64,000 bases of DNA from Pelosinus sp. UFO1 (GCF_000725345.1 NZ_CP008852.1:3526001-3590000); one strand, 5' to 3'. Shown: positions 1-8,948, counted from the stretch's first letter. The notes: generated from the sequence alone by a model not told the origin. Program-made: numbers and translations.

Positions 1-525
1 AGCAATCAGACAATATTATGGGGTACGTTAATTATACCTTGGTTAACACTATTCTTTATGCCAAGAGAAGATATTAGACGTTTTATGCCTGCTGGATTAT
101 TAGCTATATTCATGACTTTTATCGCAAGCGAATTAGGAGTTGCAAATGGGTGGTGGTACTTCCGGGAAACGATCTATCCACTAGCTATTTTACCTGCCTT
201 CTACTACGGGCTTTACCCAACAGTGCCGATGTGGATTTTAAAATATACATATGGACGTTTTTGGCTGTTTTTATTAGTCGAAACCTTAAATAATGCGCTG
301 TTTGTTTTCATTATTTTGCCATGGGTTGCTAGTAGAGGAATTATGGATTTCCCTTCTAGATTATTGGGATTTATTTTTACGATGATCATGGCTTTCTCAA
401 TTTACGGTTTTCAAATGTGGCAGGAAGGCGTATTTTCCCATTCTGAAAAAACTAACACCTCTATGAGCTTACAACCAGCAGCAGCAAAGCCACTAACAAA
501 AAATCAAGAAAACAAAGAAGATTAA
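1..525 (+). CDS. CBO0543-type membrane protein, copy 1 (start cut by window edge)
   Basis: Integral membrane protein of about 175 residues. Base 1 is the first base of codon 2, judged from the identical second copy at 11053. Four to five hydrophobic segments are visible (around LLAIFMTFIASELGVA, LAILPAFYYGLY, FWLFLLVETLNNALFVFIIL and LLGFIFTMIMAFSIYGF), followed by a polar tail ending KNQENKED. The composition resembles the CBO0543 family of small spore-former membrane proteins; the function is unknown. A GC-rich hairpin with a T-run follows at 550-580. The sequence is base-for-base identical to 11056-11580. Family assignment is from memory of composition, without a search. Confidence 0.75.
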   Translation, partial: SNQTILWGTLIIPWLTLFFMPREDIRRFMPAGLLAIFMTFIASELGVANGWWYFRETIYPLAILPAFYYGLYPTVPMWILKYTYGRFWLFLLVETLNNALFVFIILPWVASRGIMDFPSRLLGFIFTMIMAFSIYGFQMWQEGVFSHSEKTNTSMSLQPAAAKPLTKNQENKED

Positions 526-549
526 TGAATAGATTAAACAATATTTCTA

Positions 550-580
550 ACCCCGGTCATCGTGCCGGTTTTCTTTTTGC
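550..580 (+). terminator. Intrinsic terminator after CBO0543 copy 1
   Basis: ACCCCGGTCATCGTGCCGGTTTTCTTTTT: the CCGG/CCGG stem is followed by a T-rich tract directly downstream of the gene. The same hairpin follows copy 2. Confidence 0.7.
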
Positions 581-650
581 CCATTTACAAGTCTACTGCC
601 AACAATGAATATTAAATTCCTTTAAATAATTACCTTGAATTGATATGGGA

Positions 651-815
651 AACTCACAGGGACGGTTCTTTTGAGTCACTCCTATTTTCTCATCTCACGT
701 CAACAATATATATTCATAAGCTTTTCTTTGAAAAGCAGTATCCCATATTTCTATCCTATTTACCATTAAAATACAAAACTCCTGCAAGGCTAGGCTGCTT
801 TTGCAGGAGTTTATC
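651..815. repeat. Type-A composite palindromic repeat, full length
   Basis: It starts with the palindrome ACTCACAGGGACGGTTCTTTTGAGT. A conserved spacer (CCCATATTTCTATCCTATTT) follows, and it ends with the hairpin AACTCCTGCA/TGCAGGAGTT. At least eight full-length relatives occur in the window. A second degenerate core (AAGCAAAGGGACGGTTTG) follows at about 831. The rest of the 526-1186 gap holds no convincing gene. Confidence 0.85.
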
Positions 816-1186
816 TTTATATTTATCGAGAAGCAAAGGGACGGTTTGGAGTGGACCCCAAGACTCGTACACTGTCCCTACCCAGAACTCCGGCTAACTT
901 TATCCAAAGTTCTATGGGGTCTCACCAGCAAAACGCGCATTTCGTACGTTAAAAGACTGTCCGATAATAAAGACTTATGTAAATAATTCGATTAATTCAA
1001 GAAGCTTGATATAAAATCACTAAAAGAATTATAAGGGGTTACCTTATAATTCTTTATTACTAAGAGCATACTAACTTCGTCAAATGGATTTTTAAACGTT
1101 CTCAATAAAGCCAAAATTCTAGAATATAACTTTCTGGGAATTCCTAGCAATTACTGACCACCTACTTATAAAAGGAAGTGCATATA

Positions 1187-1819
1187 TTGATTACTATTGA
1201 AATGATTAATCAGGCAAATTACACGCTTCATAATCTTATGGTGACGAAATGGAGCACACAAGACTTATTCTCTATTAAATGGTGGGGAGAAATAGGATTC
1301 GTAATTATCTCTTATATTCTTTGTTTTTCGCTATTGGATAAGACGAGACTAACCAAAACAATTTTATACGGGTCCCTCATATCTGTATTTTCCGTTGTAA
1401 TTGAGATAGTCGGTTGTAACTCCAATCTATGGGCATATCCTTTGCCTATTCTCCCCATGGTTCCCAATATTTTCCTTTTAGACATTACCGTAATACCCCT
1501 TTATTATATGCTTATATATCAACGGGCTTACTCATGGAAAAGTTATGCAGTGTGGAATATAGGGGCATCTGCATTTTTAGGATTTGTTTTTTCACCATTA
1601 GTGGTATCACTGGGGCTTGTTCAGCTAATTCAGTGGAATTATGTAAATACCTTTTTGATTATTGCCTTTGTTGGTTTTTTGGCTAAAGCTGTAATATCCC
1701 TCATCATATCATTTGAAGAACAATATCAAGCAAAACAACAAGTTTGGCAAACTTCAGTTCTATTTCAACCAGCCGTTAAACCGCTTGATGAGGAATCCGA
1801 TAAAAAAAATGAAAATTAG
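1187..1819 (+). CDS. CBO0543-type membrane protein, divergent paralogue
   Basis: About 210 residues with five or six hydrophobic segments. The C-terminal tail (QPAVKPLDEESDKKNEN) resembles the tail of the duplicated neighbours (QPAAAKPLTKNQENKED), so this looks like an older paralogue. Start: AAGGAAG at 1172-1178 lies 8 bases before an in-frame TTG at 1187; an upstream GTG at 1178 overlaps that ribosome binding site and is less likely. No enzymatic motif is visible. It could be a sporulation-associated membrane protein, but nothing here proves it. Confidence 0.7.
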   Translation: MITIEMINQANYTLHNLMVTKWSTQDLFSIKWWGEIGFVIISYILCFSLLDKTRLTKTILYGSLISVFSVVIEIVGCNSNLWAYPLPILPMVPNIFLLDITVIPLYYMLIYQRAYSWKSYAVWNIGASAFLGFVFSPLVVSLGLVQLIQWNYVNTFLIIAFVGFLAKAVISLIISFEEQYQAKQQVWQTSVLFQPAVKPLDEESDKKNEN

Positions 1820-1862
1820 TTTACCTCAAAACAAGCAACTACGTCCGATAATTTTCCATTCC

Positions 1863-1945
1863 GGAACTCAAGGGGACGGTTCTTTTGAGTCATGCATTAC
1901 AGGAGTTCGACACGGCGAGGCGTGGCCCTACAAATCCCCCTTTTT
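1863..1945. repeat. Type-A palindrome fused to type-H element
   Basis: ACTCAAGGGGACGGTTCTTTTGAGT is followed directly by ACAGGAGTTCGACACGGCG, the start of a second repeat type (H) seen again at about 16672, 20828, 26816, 46243 and 63049. The remainder of 1946-2218 shows no gene. Confidence 0.75.
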
Positions 1946-2218
1946 GAGTTACTATTGATGCTTATCCGTATCATGTATCATGACTAGTTTGCCTCCGGCA
2001 TGATATAGGTTTCGGATTAGAATGGGGTCTCCATATCAGATCAAAATAGTGCAGAAAAAAATCAAACAATGATTAACGTCCTCATTGCCCTCAAAACTAT
2101 AAATATCCAAATTTGTTGTTCTTACGCACCATACTTAAAGAGAGTAACGCTTCTGTGTATCAAATATAATGGCAAAATATTTATTTCGACAATTATTGCT
2201 GCCTAATATAACTGAAAA

Positions 2219-2248
2219 AGGTGCGGCCACTCAATTGGCCCGCACCTG
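2219..2248 (-). terminator. Intrinsic terminator of the peptidase C11 gene
   Basis: On the minus strand GGTGCGG...CCGCACC forms a 7-bp GC-rich stem followed by TTTTTC, about 80 bases past the stop codon at 2331. Confidence 0.7.
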
Positions 2249-2330
2249 GTACCCCTATTTATCGCTGTATTAAAAAACCCAAAATGGCCTAATCAACCTA
2301 AAGAGCTAAATGATTAGTAGGGCCTAGCTC

Positions 2331-3536
2331 CTATTTCCAAACCCACTTTTTATAATTCACTAAGTTTTGAAAGATGGATGTTTTCTCTTCCACACTGGCC
2401 AATGGATTCATGACTGAAATATACGCACCAACAGCTAGGGGAGATAGTACCAATGGCTTTAATTCGAGGGAATTCTGGAAGACTTGATCTGGAGCCAGGG
2501 TTTCATTACTTAACAGATACGTCCAGTAATTATTTCGGGCAAACCCCAATTTACAGTACAAATCAATACAGTCGCGATCATTGGTTGTTGTATTGGCTAC
2601 ATTCATAAATGCAGCGGGTTGAGCGGAGGATTTTGCGTGAACGATAAGGGAACGGGCTAGGTGAGCTACAGCCAACGAAAGATGATTCCAGGGATCCTCT
2701 GGATTAACGGCTAGTAAGTCACCGGGGCTTTTCTGAACCTGCCTATGCTCTAAATAACAAGCAGCCACCTTGCTAAATCCTTTTTTGATCTGCTCCAATT
2801 TTGGGTGGCAAATTTCAAAAGCCACCAGGTCTAGGTTCAGAACGTTGACCAGGTCAATAATCAGATGCTTTACGTCACCTTCCGGGTGTTTTTGTACTCT
2901 TTGGATCACCTGGTGATAGGGTAATCCGTAAATGGGGCCGCTTAGAATGTAGGTCAAGGCGTAACGAACGGATGGAGATTGATATTGGCCCAGTTCATAA
3001 ATGGCCTCTATGAAATTAAAATAACAGGTGTCCATCACTAGTAAATCGATGAAGTAGCCCCCTTCTTGGCAGGCCAGGTGGATGGCCTGGCTCATTTCTG
3101 GCAGCCCCATCAGATAAGGTACCTCCTGGCTATAATCGGTCATAGAGCCCGCAAACTGACAGCCATGCCCGCCAAGTGCCAGCATGGTTTTCTGGGCAGG
3201 GTAATGTTGCCTGGCCCATTTGATAAAATCATAGAGGTTCAGGGGATCCGCCATATTTTGATTACCCAAATCCGCGAGTAATATCGATTGACCATTCGTT
3301 AAAAAGTAACGTCTTACACCAACCCAATTCTCATCAGTGCCAGGTAATGGAATAAAGGGTCTTATGATTTTGACAAGGCTTCTTTCTGCTCTTCCAATCT
3401 GAATCACAACATTGATATCATCATTGGAGCCGATACTTTGGGCCTCTAAAAAGGTTTGCCACATTTCGGGTTCCAGGTCATTGTTACCATTGGCGTAAAT
3501 TAGAATCGTCCACTTTTTATGTACGTTCCCTTGCAT
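2331..3536 (-). CDS. Clostripain-family (peptidase C11) cysteine protease
   Basis: About 401 residues. The opening WTILIYANGNNDLEPE, the His motif LALGGHGCQF and the Cys motif LLVMDTCYFNFIEAIYEL are the three hallmarks of C11/clostripain-like peptidases, which cut after basic residues; the dyad would be the His of GGHG and the Cys of DTC. No signal peptide is present, so unlike secreted clostripain it should be cytoplasmic. Start: ATG at 3536, preceded by AGGTG; a GTG at 3545 in the same frame is the alternative. It stands alone, 113 bases downstream of the DUF3494 gene on the same strand, with its own terminator. Confidence 0.85.
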   Translation of the reverse strand: MQGNVHKKWTILIYANGNNDLEPEMWQTFLEAQSIGSNDDINVVIQIGRAERSLVKIIRPFIPLPGTDENWVGVRRYFLTNGQSILLADLGNQNMADPLNLYDFIKWARQHYPAQKTMLALGGHGCQFAGSMTDYSQEVPYLMGLPEMSQAIHLACQEGGYFIDLLVMDTCYFNFIEAIYELGQYQSPSVRYALTYILSGPIYGLPYHQVIQRVQKHPEGDVKHLIIDLVNVLNLDLVAFEICHPKLEQIKKGFSKVAACYLEHRQVQKSPGDLLAVNPEDPWNHLSLAVAHLARSLIVHAKSSAQPAAFMNVANTTTNDRDCIDLYCKLGFARNNYWTYLLSNETLAPDQVFQNSLELKPLVLSPLAVGAYISVMNPLASVEEKTSIFQNLVNYKKWVWK

Positions 3537-3648
3537 CTCTTTCACCTGCCACGAACCATTAAATTTGTTACTAGATATTTTTCATACAAAGCGTTGAACT
3601 TCGCAGGAAGCTTTAGTCTAAGTGACTTTCGTCCCTACAACAACTATC

Positions 3649-5544
3649 CTACCATAGGGGGATCCCGCGCTGGGGTATGGGTGGAAACGGTGACACAGGA
3701 ATGGTAAACGTAAATTGATTGGTGCCGCTCAATTCTCCGATACCGGCATCCACATTTGTGATCACATCACCTAGCACTGGAGCGGCCAAGATCGTAAAAG
3801 TCACAGTCAACACTCTTGTTGAAAGAGCGGGTATGGTCAATCCGGTCCAGGTAATCAGTATGTTGGCATTAGAGTATGGTCCCGTAGGCGGGCTGATTGT
3901 TGCCGACGGACTAGTTGTTAAACTGCCGATCTGCACATCCGCAGGTATGTGAATCAGATCCACTACCGTAACGCCGGTGGCATTGGTAGAGTCGCTGTTG
4001 GTAACAATAAGAGTAATGGTTACCGTGTCTCCGACAGTAAAGTGGGTGCTTGGAGGAGGGGGAATGGGGCCTACCGTGGTAAGGCTCAGGAAAACCCCAG
4101 TTGACACTGGAATGGTACACGTAAATAGATTGGTGCCGCTCAATCCTCCGATGCCAGCGTCCACATTTGTGATCACGTCACCTAGCGATGGGGCTGCCAA
4201 GATCGTAAAGGTCACAGTCAACACTTGTGATGAAAGAGCGGGTATGGTCAATCCGGTCCAGGTAATCAGTATGTTGGTATTAGAGTATGGCCCCGTAGGC
4301 GGGCTGATTAGGGTTGCCGATGGACTAGTTGTTAAACTGCTGATCTGCACATCCGCAGGTATGTGAATCTGATCCACTACCGTAACGCCGGTGGCATTGG
4401 TAGTGTCGCTGTTGGTAACCGTAAGAGTAATGGTTACTGTGTCTCCGACAGTAAAGTGGGTATTCGGAGGAACGGGAGTGGGGCATACCTTGGTAAGGCT
4501 CAGGAAAACTGCAGTTGACACAGGAATGGTGCACGTAAATTGATTGGTGCCGCTTAATACTCCGATACCGGCGTCCACATTTGTGATCACGTCACCTAGC
4601 GGTGGGGCGACCAAGATAGTAAAGGTCACAGTTAACACTTGTGATGAAAGAGCGGGTACGGTCAATCCGGTCCAGGTAGTAAGTATGTTGGTATTAGAGT
4701 ATGGTCCCGTAGGCGGACTGATTGAGGTTGCCGACGGAGTAGTTGTTAAACTGCTGATCTGTACATCCGCTGGTATGTGAATCTGATCTACTACCGTAAC
4801 ACCGGTGGCATTGGTAGTGCCGCTGTTGGTAACCGTAAGAGTAATGGTTACCGTGTCTCCGACAGTAAAGTGGGTGCTCGGAGGAGTGGGAGTGGGGCAT
4901 ACTTTGGTAAGGCTCAGGGAAACCGCACATGTCGCTATTGTAATGGTGTTAGTGTCTAATGTAACCGCGCCATTTCTAGCCAGCAATCGGCCATTCACCT
5001 TTGCGCCGGTCTTCGCTGTGATTGATGTCAAAGCCAGGATGTTTCCCGTGAAGGTAGAGTTCGTTCCGAGGGTCGCAGAACTGCCGACTTGCCAAAATAC
5101 GTTGCAAGCCTGAGCCCCATTGATGAGATTTACGTTGCTACCCGATCCCGTAACGAGTGTGGACCCTATCTGGAAGATGAAGACAGCATTGGGGTCGCCC
5201 TGGGCATTGAGGGTGAGAGTGCCTGTTAACCCAAGTGAAGACGTGGATTTGTAGACTCCAGGGACGAGGGTTAGCCCTACAAGGTCCCCAGCCACGGCGG
5301 TAGCAGGTAATCGTCCGGCAGCATCGTTATATGCGGTGATCAAGTCGGTTTTTGCCTGTTGAGTGACAGCATCGCCTCCATGGTTCGTCCCGATCAATGT
5401 GACAGAACCAAAGCCAGTTTCTGATGTAGTTGGAAACGTCCCAACATCCCCGGTAATCGTGGTCGGACCGGTGTTGGTAATCCCGGCGCCGGCCAGAACT
5501 GCGAAACTGTTGGCCGTTCCAAGGTTTACTGATGGTTGAGCCAT
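3649..5544 (-). CDS. DUF3494 (ice-binding-like) domain protein with three DUF11 repeats
   Basis: About 631 residues. Residues 1-205 are a DUF3494 beta-helix domain (motifs NSFAVLAGAGITNTGPT, GDVGTFP, PGVYK, VFIFQIGSTL, NVFWQVGSSATLG). Three DUF11-type repeats of about 137 residues follow, each with THFTVGDTVTITL, NATGVTVVD and PALSSQVLTVTFTI. Such proteins are usually surface adhesins or ice-binding proteins, yet no signal peptide, LPXTG or S-layer domain is visible. Repeats 1 and 2 keep KVCPTP cysteines; repeat 3 has lost them. Start: ATG at 5544 after AAAGGAGGTG; the GTG at 5559 is inside the ribosome binding site. The protein ends abruptly after repeat 3. Confidence 0.85.
   Translation of the reverse strand: MAQPSVNLGTANSFAVLAGAGITNTGPTTITGDVGTFPTTSETGFGSVTLIGTNHGGDAVTQQAKTDLITAYNDAAGRLPATAVAGDLVGLTLVPGVYKSTSSLGLTGTLTLNAQGDPNAVFIFQIGSTLVTGSGSNVNLINGAQACNVFWQVGSSATLGTNSTFTGNILALTSITAKTGAKVNGRLLARNGAVTLDTNTITIATCAVSLSLTKVCPTPTPPSTHFTVGDTVTITLTVTNSGTTNATGVTVVDQIHIPADVQISSLTTTPSATSISPPTGPYSNTNILTTWTGLTVPALSSQVLTVTFTILVAPPLGDVITNVDAGIGVLSGTNQFTCTIPVSTAVFLSLTKVCPTPVPPNTHFTVGDTVTITLTVTNSDTTNATGVTVVDQIHIPADVQISSLTTSPSATLISPPTGPYSNTNILITWTGLTIPALSSQVLTVTFTILAAPSLGDVITNVDAGIGGLSGTNLFTCTIPVSTGVFLSLTTVGPIPPPPSTHFTVGDTVTITLIVTNSDSTNATGVTVVDLIHIPADVQIGSLTTSPSATISPPTGPYSNANILITWTGLTIPALSTRVLTVTFTILAAPVLGDVITNVDAGIGELSGTNQFTFTIPVSPFPPIPQRGIPLW
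3701..4925 (-). repeat. Three tandem DNA repeats of about 411 bp inside the DUF11 region
   Basis: The same block (GGTGCCGCTCAAT.CTCCG) recurs at 3720, 4131 and 4544, about 411-413 bp apart. Near-identity at DNA level, not just protein level, points to recent unequal duplication. Confidence 0.85.
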
Positions 5545-5559
5545 AAGAGAGAAAAACAC

Positions 5560-6753
5560 CTCCTTTCATTTGCTACATTATTATATGCAAGCGGCATATG
5601 ATTGCTACTGAGATATAATGGTAGGAAGAATTGAGGGGTCGTTTCGAAAATGATAACCTTTTACCATTTTGTTGGACGGCTAATTTATAAATTACCCATA
5701 ACGCACTAAAGGGACAGGTTCTCTGTCCCACTAGATCCTATTAATCACACTTTTAGATATTCCTGTTATCCTTGCTAATTGCCTTCACTTGGGATAATTA
5801 TCCTGTCCCCTGTAAGATGTAGTACAGAAGGATTATCCATTATGGGCTAGAAAAACTCCGAACAATTCGCTTTGAAGTGACAGAGGGGACGTTCCTTTTT
5901 GTCAACAAAAAATCAAAGGAACGGTTTTACTAAGCAAATTTTGTGTCCCAAAAACTCAAGGGGACGGCTCTTTCGAGTCACTCCCCTCTTTTTGTCGTAT
6001 GTCATAAATATATGATCAAAACTTTTTTTTGAAAATCAGTATCCCATATTTCTATCCTATTTGCCATTTTTTTGATCAGCTCTTCTTATTTGGAGTCTAC
6101 AACGGCTCTTTATCAAGACAAAGGAACCGTCAGATCCTTTATTATCGAGCTTTATATTAACAATTGCGCTTATCCATTCTCTAAACAAATATTTAGTTCC
6201 ATGACATGCCAATCTCATAAATAGAATCAGATTAAGTTACTTTATTTTTCTAGCAATTATGCTATGCACCGCGTGCTTATGGGGTATACCTGCCGAATTG
6301 CAGTCTACAATTCGCTCTTCACATTGAAGTATCTCCCAGTCATGATAATGCCTAGCCAAGTCCCCTGATAGATAGAAAAACTCATTTTTTTCCCAGTCAG
6401 TAAAACTCAAGGGGACGGTTCTTTTGAGTCACTCCCATCCTCTTGCCTCATGTCATCAAAATATAAACATAAGCTTTTCTTCAAAAACATTCTCCCATAT
6501 TTCTATCCTATTTACCATTAAAATACAAAACTCCTGCAAGACTAAGCTGCTTTGCAGGAGTTTGTCGTATATATTGCTTTTTTAAAGAAGCAAAGGGACG
6601 GTTCTTTTGCTTCTTGCAAAGATGTTATCCTTAGAAATATGAGAGCCACCAGAACCGTCCCACTGCTTTTTCCGACGGATAGTACTGATTTACATCTGAA
6701 GTAACAACATTTGTATTTACAAGGTTAATTTATACATCTGCAGATAATGCTTT
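5560..6753. repeat. Repeat-rich gap without genes
   Basis: It contains GGGACAGG/CCTGTCCC-type hairpins at about 5710, a type-D element at 5876-5930, a type-A element lacking its 3' hairpin at 5953-6063, a full type-A element at 6402-6565, and a GAAGCA-arm palindrome at 6592-6618 with an inverted partner near 6650-6668. No ORF here has a convincing ribosome binding site. Confidence 0.75.
5876..5945. repeat. Type-D palindromic repeat, copy 1
   Basis: GTGACAGAGGGGACGTTCC...TTTTTGTCAAC, then an inverted half ending AAAGGAACGGTTTTAC. The same element occurs at 10566-10621 and 19463-19517; copies 1 and 3 also share the flank ACTAAGCAAATTTTGT. Confidence 0.8.
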
Positions 6754-7401
6754 CTATAAAATCTTCCCTAAAGACCAAATAAGTAATCCAAGGGTAGTGA
6801 TGATGATAAGTACTCCACCAATTACTATTACATAAGGGGACATCCATACGACCCCAGCCCTCCAGATGGAAAGATTAGTTGTTTCTCTAATACCGGCTAT
6901 TGTAACTACTGACCCCCATATAACCCCTACGTTATTCGCAAGAAATACTACCATATTTTCCTTTCCTAATAGTAGTGTAAAGATTGCATCTATTGAGCCA
7001 AAAAAAACACAGGGAATAATAGTAGTCCATGCAAAAACAATTCTCATTTGGGATTTTTCACATTGCCCTCCGAGCCACAAGCTAGTCTTCCAGAAGAAAT
7101 AACTCCCAAAATAAAACATTAATAAATTAATAATGACGAGAGCTGCTGTTCCGAACAACCATTCCTTAAGTTTGAGATTCGGTTCTCCCCATATGGCAGC
7201 TTGTAAGTACCCGATCATCGGAGCTACGACAGCTAACAGAATCGTAAAAGATACCCATAAATTCCAAACACTTTTATCTGTTTCCCTCTCTAATAATTCA
7301 CGTATCGTTAGACGTGGACGAAACAAAAAAGATATCCATGGGTTTGTTTTCTCGGAAGTCTCCTTGGATATTGGGGCTTGATCATTGTTATCTAAAAGAA
7401 T
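6754..7401 (-). CDS. Yip1-like polytopic membrane protein
   Basis: Five hydrophobic segments follow the motif NPWISFLFRPRLTIRELLE; in Firmicute Yip1-domain proteins a similar NPW...RPR..IR motif sits just before the first membrane helix. The first canonical start in frame is TTG at 7326, inside that motif and with no ribosome binding site. The frame stays open to a TAA, and GGAGGG lies 7 bases before an in-frame ATT at 7401, so I extend to that rare start. Function is unknown; membrane trafficking or stress roles are only suggested for the family. The start is uncertain. Confidence 0.6.
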   Translation of the reverse strand: MLLDNNDQAPISKETSEKTNPWISFLFRPRLTIRELLERETDKSVWNLWVSFTILLAVVAPMIGYLQAAIWGEPNLKLKEWLFGTAALVIINLLMFYFGSYFFWKTSLWLGGQCEKSQMRIVFAWTTIIPCVFFGSIDAIFTLLLGKENMVVFLANNVGVIWGSVVTIAGIRETTNLSIWRAGVVWMSPYVIVIGGVLIIITTLGLLIWSLGKIL

Positions 7402-7440
7402 ATCTTAACCCTCCTTCGAATGCAGTTATTATTTCAAAAG

Positions 7441-7610
7441 AATCAAGGGGACGGTTCTTTTGAGTCACTCTCCTCTTTTTGTCTCATGTCATAAATATAT
7501 TATCATAAACTTCTCTTCGACCGTTTTGTGGCGCTCATAGCTCAAAACTACAGTATCTAATTAACTCAAAGCCTGCAGAATCACAGGGACGGTTCTTTTG
7601 AGTCACTTCA
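7441..7610. repeat. Partial type-A repeats
   Basis: AATCAAGGGGACGGTTCTTTTGAGT with part of the type-A spacer, cut off near 7512. A second bare core with TTGAGTCAC sits at 7583-7607, just past the HAD gene. Confidence 0.75.
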
Positions 7611-7656
7611 ATCTATTAAAATATTTATTTGTGATGTTTATTTGAAAAGTATTCTG

Positions 7657-8193
7657 CTACTTTATATGGCGTGAAGATAACCACAACACTGCCTCTAAAA
7701 TATTCTCCGCTATATAATTAGGTTCTACATCTGCCCATTTATCCCTATATATTTCTAACGCTTCTTTTCCTGCACCGGTCATGACTAGTATTTTTTTTGT
7801 TCCAGCATTATTACCTGCTAACATATCACTCCACCTATCTCCAATCACAGCGCATTTTGTGAGGTCAAGGTTGTATTCATTTGAGGCTTTAACTAATAGT
7901 TCATGACTAGGTTTTCTACAGGAACATTTTTCTTCGTGGCTATGTGGACATATGTATGCTTTTTCAAAACCAAATCCTACTAACTCTTTTTCAAACTCAT
8001 AAACGGTACTCTTCCCTTTTGAAATACCAGGTTGATTAGTAAACGCAAAAATCATTATATTTAGGCTTTTCAAAAGTTTTATTGCCTCTTCTGCAAATTC
8101 AAAAAGTTTAAATTCACCTGGGTAAGTTATTGAACAATCTCCTCCAATAGTTCCATCCCTATCAATAAATACCGCATTTATAATGTCTTGCAT
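7657..8193 (-). CDS. HAD-IIIA phosphatase, GmhB-like
   Basis: 178 residues. Motif I FIDRDGTIGG (nucleophile Asp plus general acid Asp), motif II FTNQPGI, a four-ligand zinc loop CPHSHEEKCSCRKP and motif IV GDRWSDMLAG match the histidinol-phosphatase/D-glycero-D-manno-heptose-1,7-bisphosphate phosphatase family. The zinc loop is typical of GmhB. No heptose biosynthesis genes are nearby, so the natural substrate cannot be assigned. Start ATG at 8193 with AAGGAG 7 bases upstream. A GGGACA..TGTCCC palindrome lies immediately upstream at 8216-8246. Confidence 0.85.
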   Translation of the reverse strand: MQDIINAVFIDRDGTIGGDCSITYPGEFKLFEFAEEAIKLLKSLNIMIFAFTNQPGISKGKSTVYEFEKELVGFGFEKAYICPHSHEEKCSCRKPSHELLVKASNEYNLDLTKCAVIGDRWSDMLAGNNAGTKKILVMTGAGKEALEIYRDKWADVEPNYIAENILEAVLWLSSRHIK

Positions 8194-8215
8194 CTTGTTT
8201 CTCCTTCTCTATGTG

Positions 8216-8246
8216 AGGGACAAGGAGACAGGTTCTCTGTCCCACT
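8216..8246. repeat. GGGACA-arm palindrome
   Basis: GGGACAAGGAGACAGGTTCTCTGTCCC: the same GACAGGTTCT core with GGGACA/TGTCCC arms, as at 5710. Confidence 0.65.
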
Positions 8247-8345
8247 ATATGATTGAAAACAACTCCAAACCACGAATAGCAACGACACATTTCCCCTGTC
8301 ATTTCGGCTAACGTGTCCGGAATTCGCATGCACGTTTCCTCCTCA

Positions 8346-8570
8346 TCATAAGATCTTCCGCAACTTCTGTCCGCAATTGTGGCAATACGTATGCATCAGA
8401 CTGCTGGTGATCGAATGACAGTATCTGCAACTCTTGGTTAGCAGCCGATTCCCTACATAGGCCATCCCGCCCATAAATACCGCAATCATAGCGTTGCCAA
8501 AAAACTGAAAAAAGCCGCTGGTCCCGACTATCCATGCCGTAAAACCCAGCTCCAGCCCCCACCAATGCAC
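8346..8570 (-). pseudogene. Zinc-ribbon membrane protein fragment
   Basis: The frame shows a hydrophobic stretch (FFQFFGNAMIAVFMGGMAYV) followed by CRYC...CHNC, a four-cysteine zinc ribbon, and then a stop. The 5' side runs into the palindromic repeat at 8581 with no ribosome binding site, and a second frame reads MGALVGAGAGFYGM just before it. A membrane zinc-ribbon gene truncated, and perhaps frameshifted, at the repeat is the simplest reading. Confidence 0.4.
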
Positions 8571-8580
8571 CCATCCAGAG

Positions 8581-8669
8581 TGTCAAGGGGACAGGTCCTT
8601 TGACACTCGCACCTTTAGACGCGGGGACGATGGTTCTGTCTTGCAACTTCTTTCGAAAGGGACACGGGG
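8581..8669. repeat. Composite B + C repeat
   Basis: TGTCAAGGGGACAGGTCCTTTGACA is followed by GACGCGGGGACGATGG...TCTGTCTTGC. The same composite is longer at 10624-10752 and 47830-47957. Confidence 0.8.
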
Positions 8670-8948
8670 AAACTGCAGATTAACAAGAGACCTAAACAGA
8701 GACTTACTGGTAAATAATAATTATAATGTAAAATTATTTCAGGGTTTAGTGTTTGTGAAAGAGAAGCTACCCATAATTCGAATTTCACAAATAATTTCAT
8801 TAGTAGTCTATTTCCATTTTATAAATTATCAGTTATCGTGGCCTAATCATCACCATCACATTAATTTCATTTGTACTTAATTGATTTAAATCATTTTCAA
8901 TGCCCGCCGGATTTCCAATTCTCCCTTCTGGATCATACACAAAACAGA

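Noticed and set aside
651-815. Type-A spacer as a MraZ/AbrB gene fragment (reverse strand reads VNRIEIWDTVF)
   Set aside because: The resemblance covers about 7 residues only and stop codons interrupt it in most copies.
820-960. tRNA or other RNA gene in the region with CCGGCTAACTTTATCC
   Set aside because: No cloverleaf or conserved T-loop; not matched by a recognisable RNA family.
4325-4534. Histidine/tyrosine-rich ORFs on the same strand as the DUF11 gene
   Set aside because: They are out-of-frame readings of the tandem DUF11 repeats, recurring at each unit.
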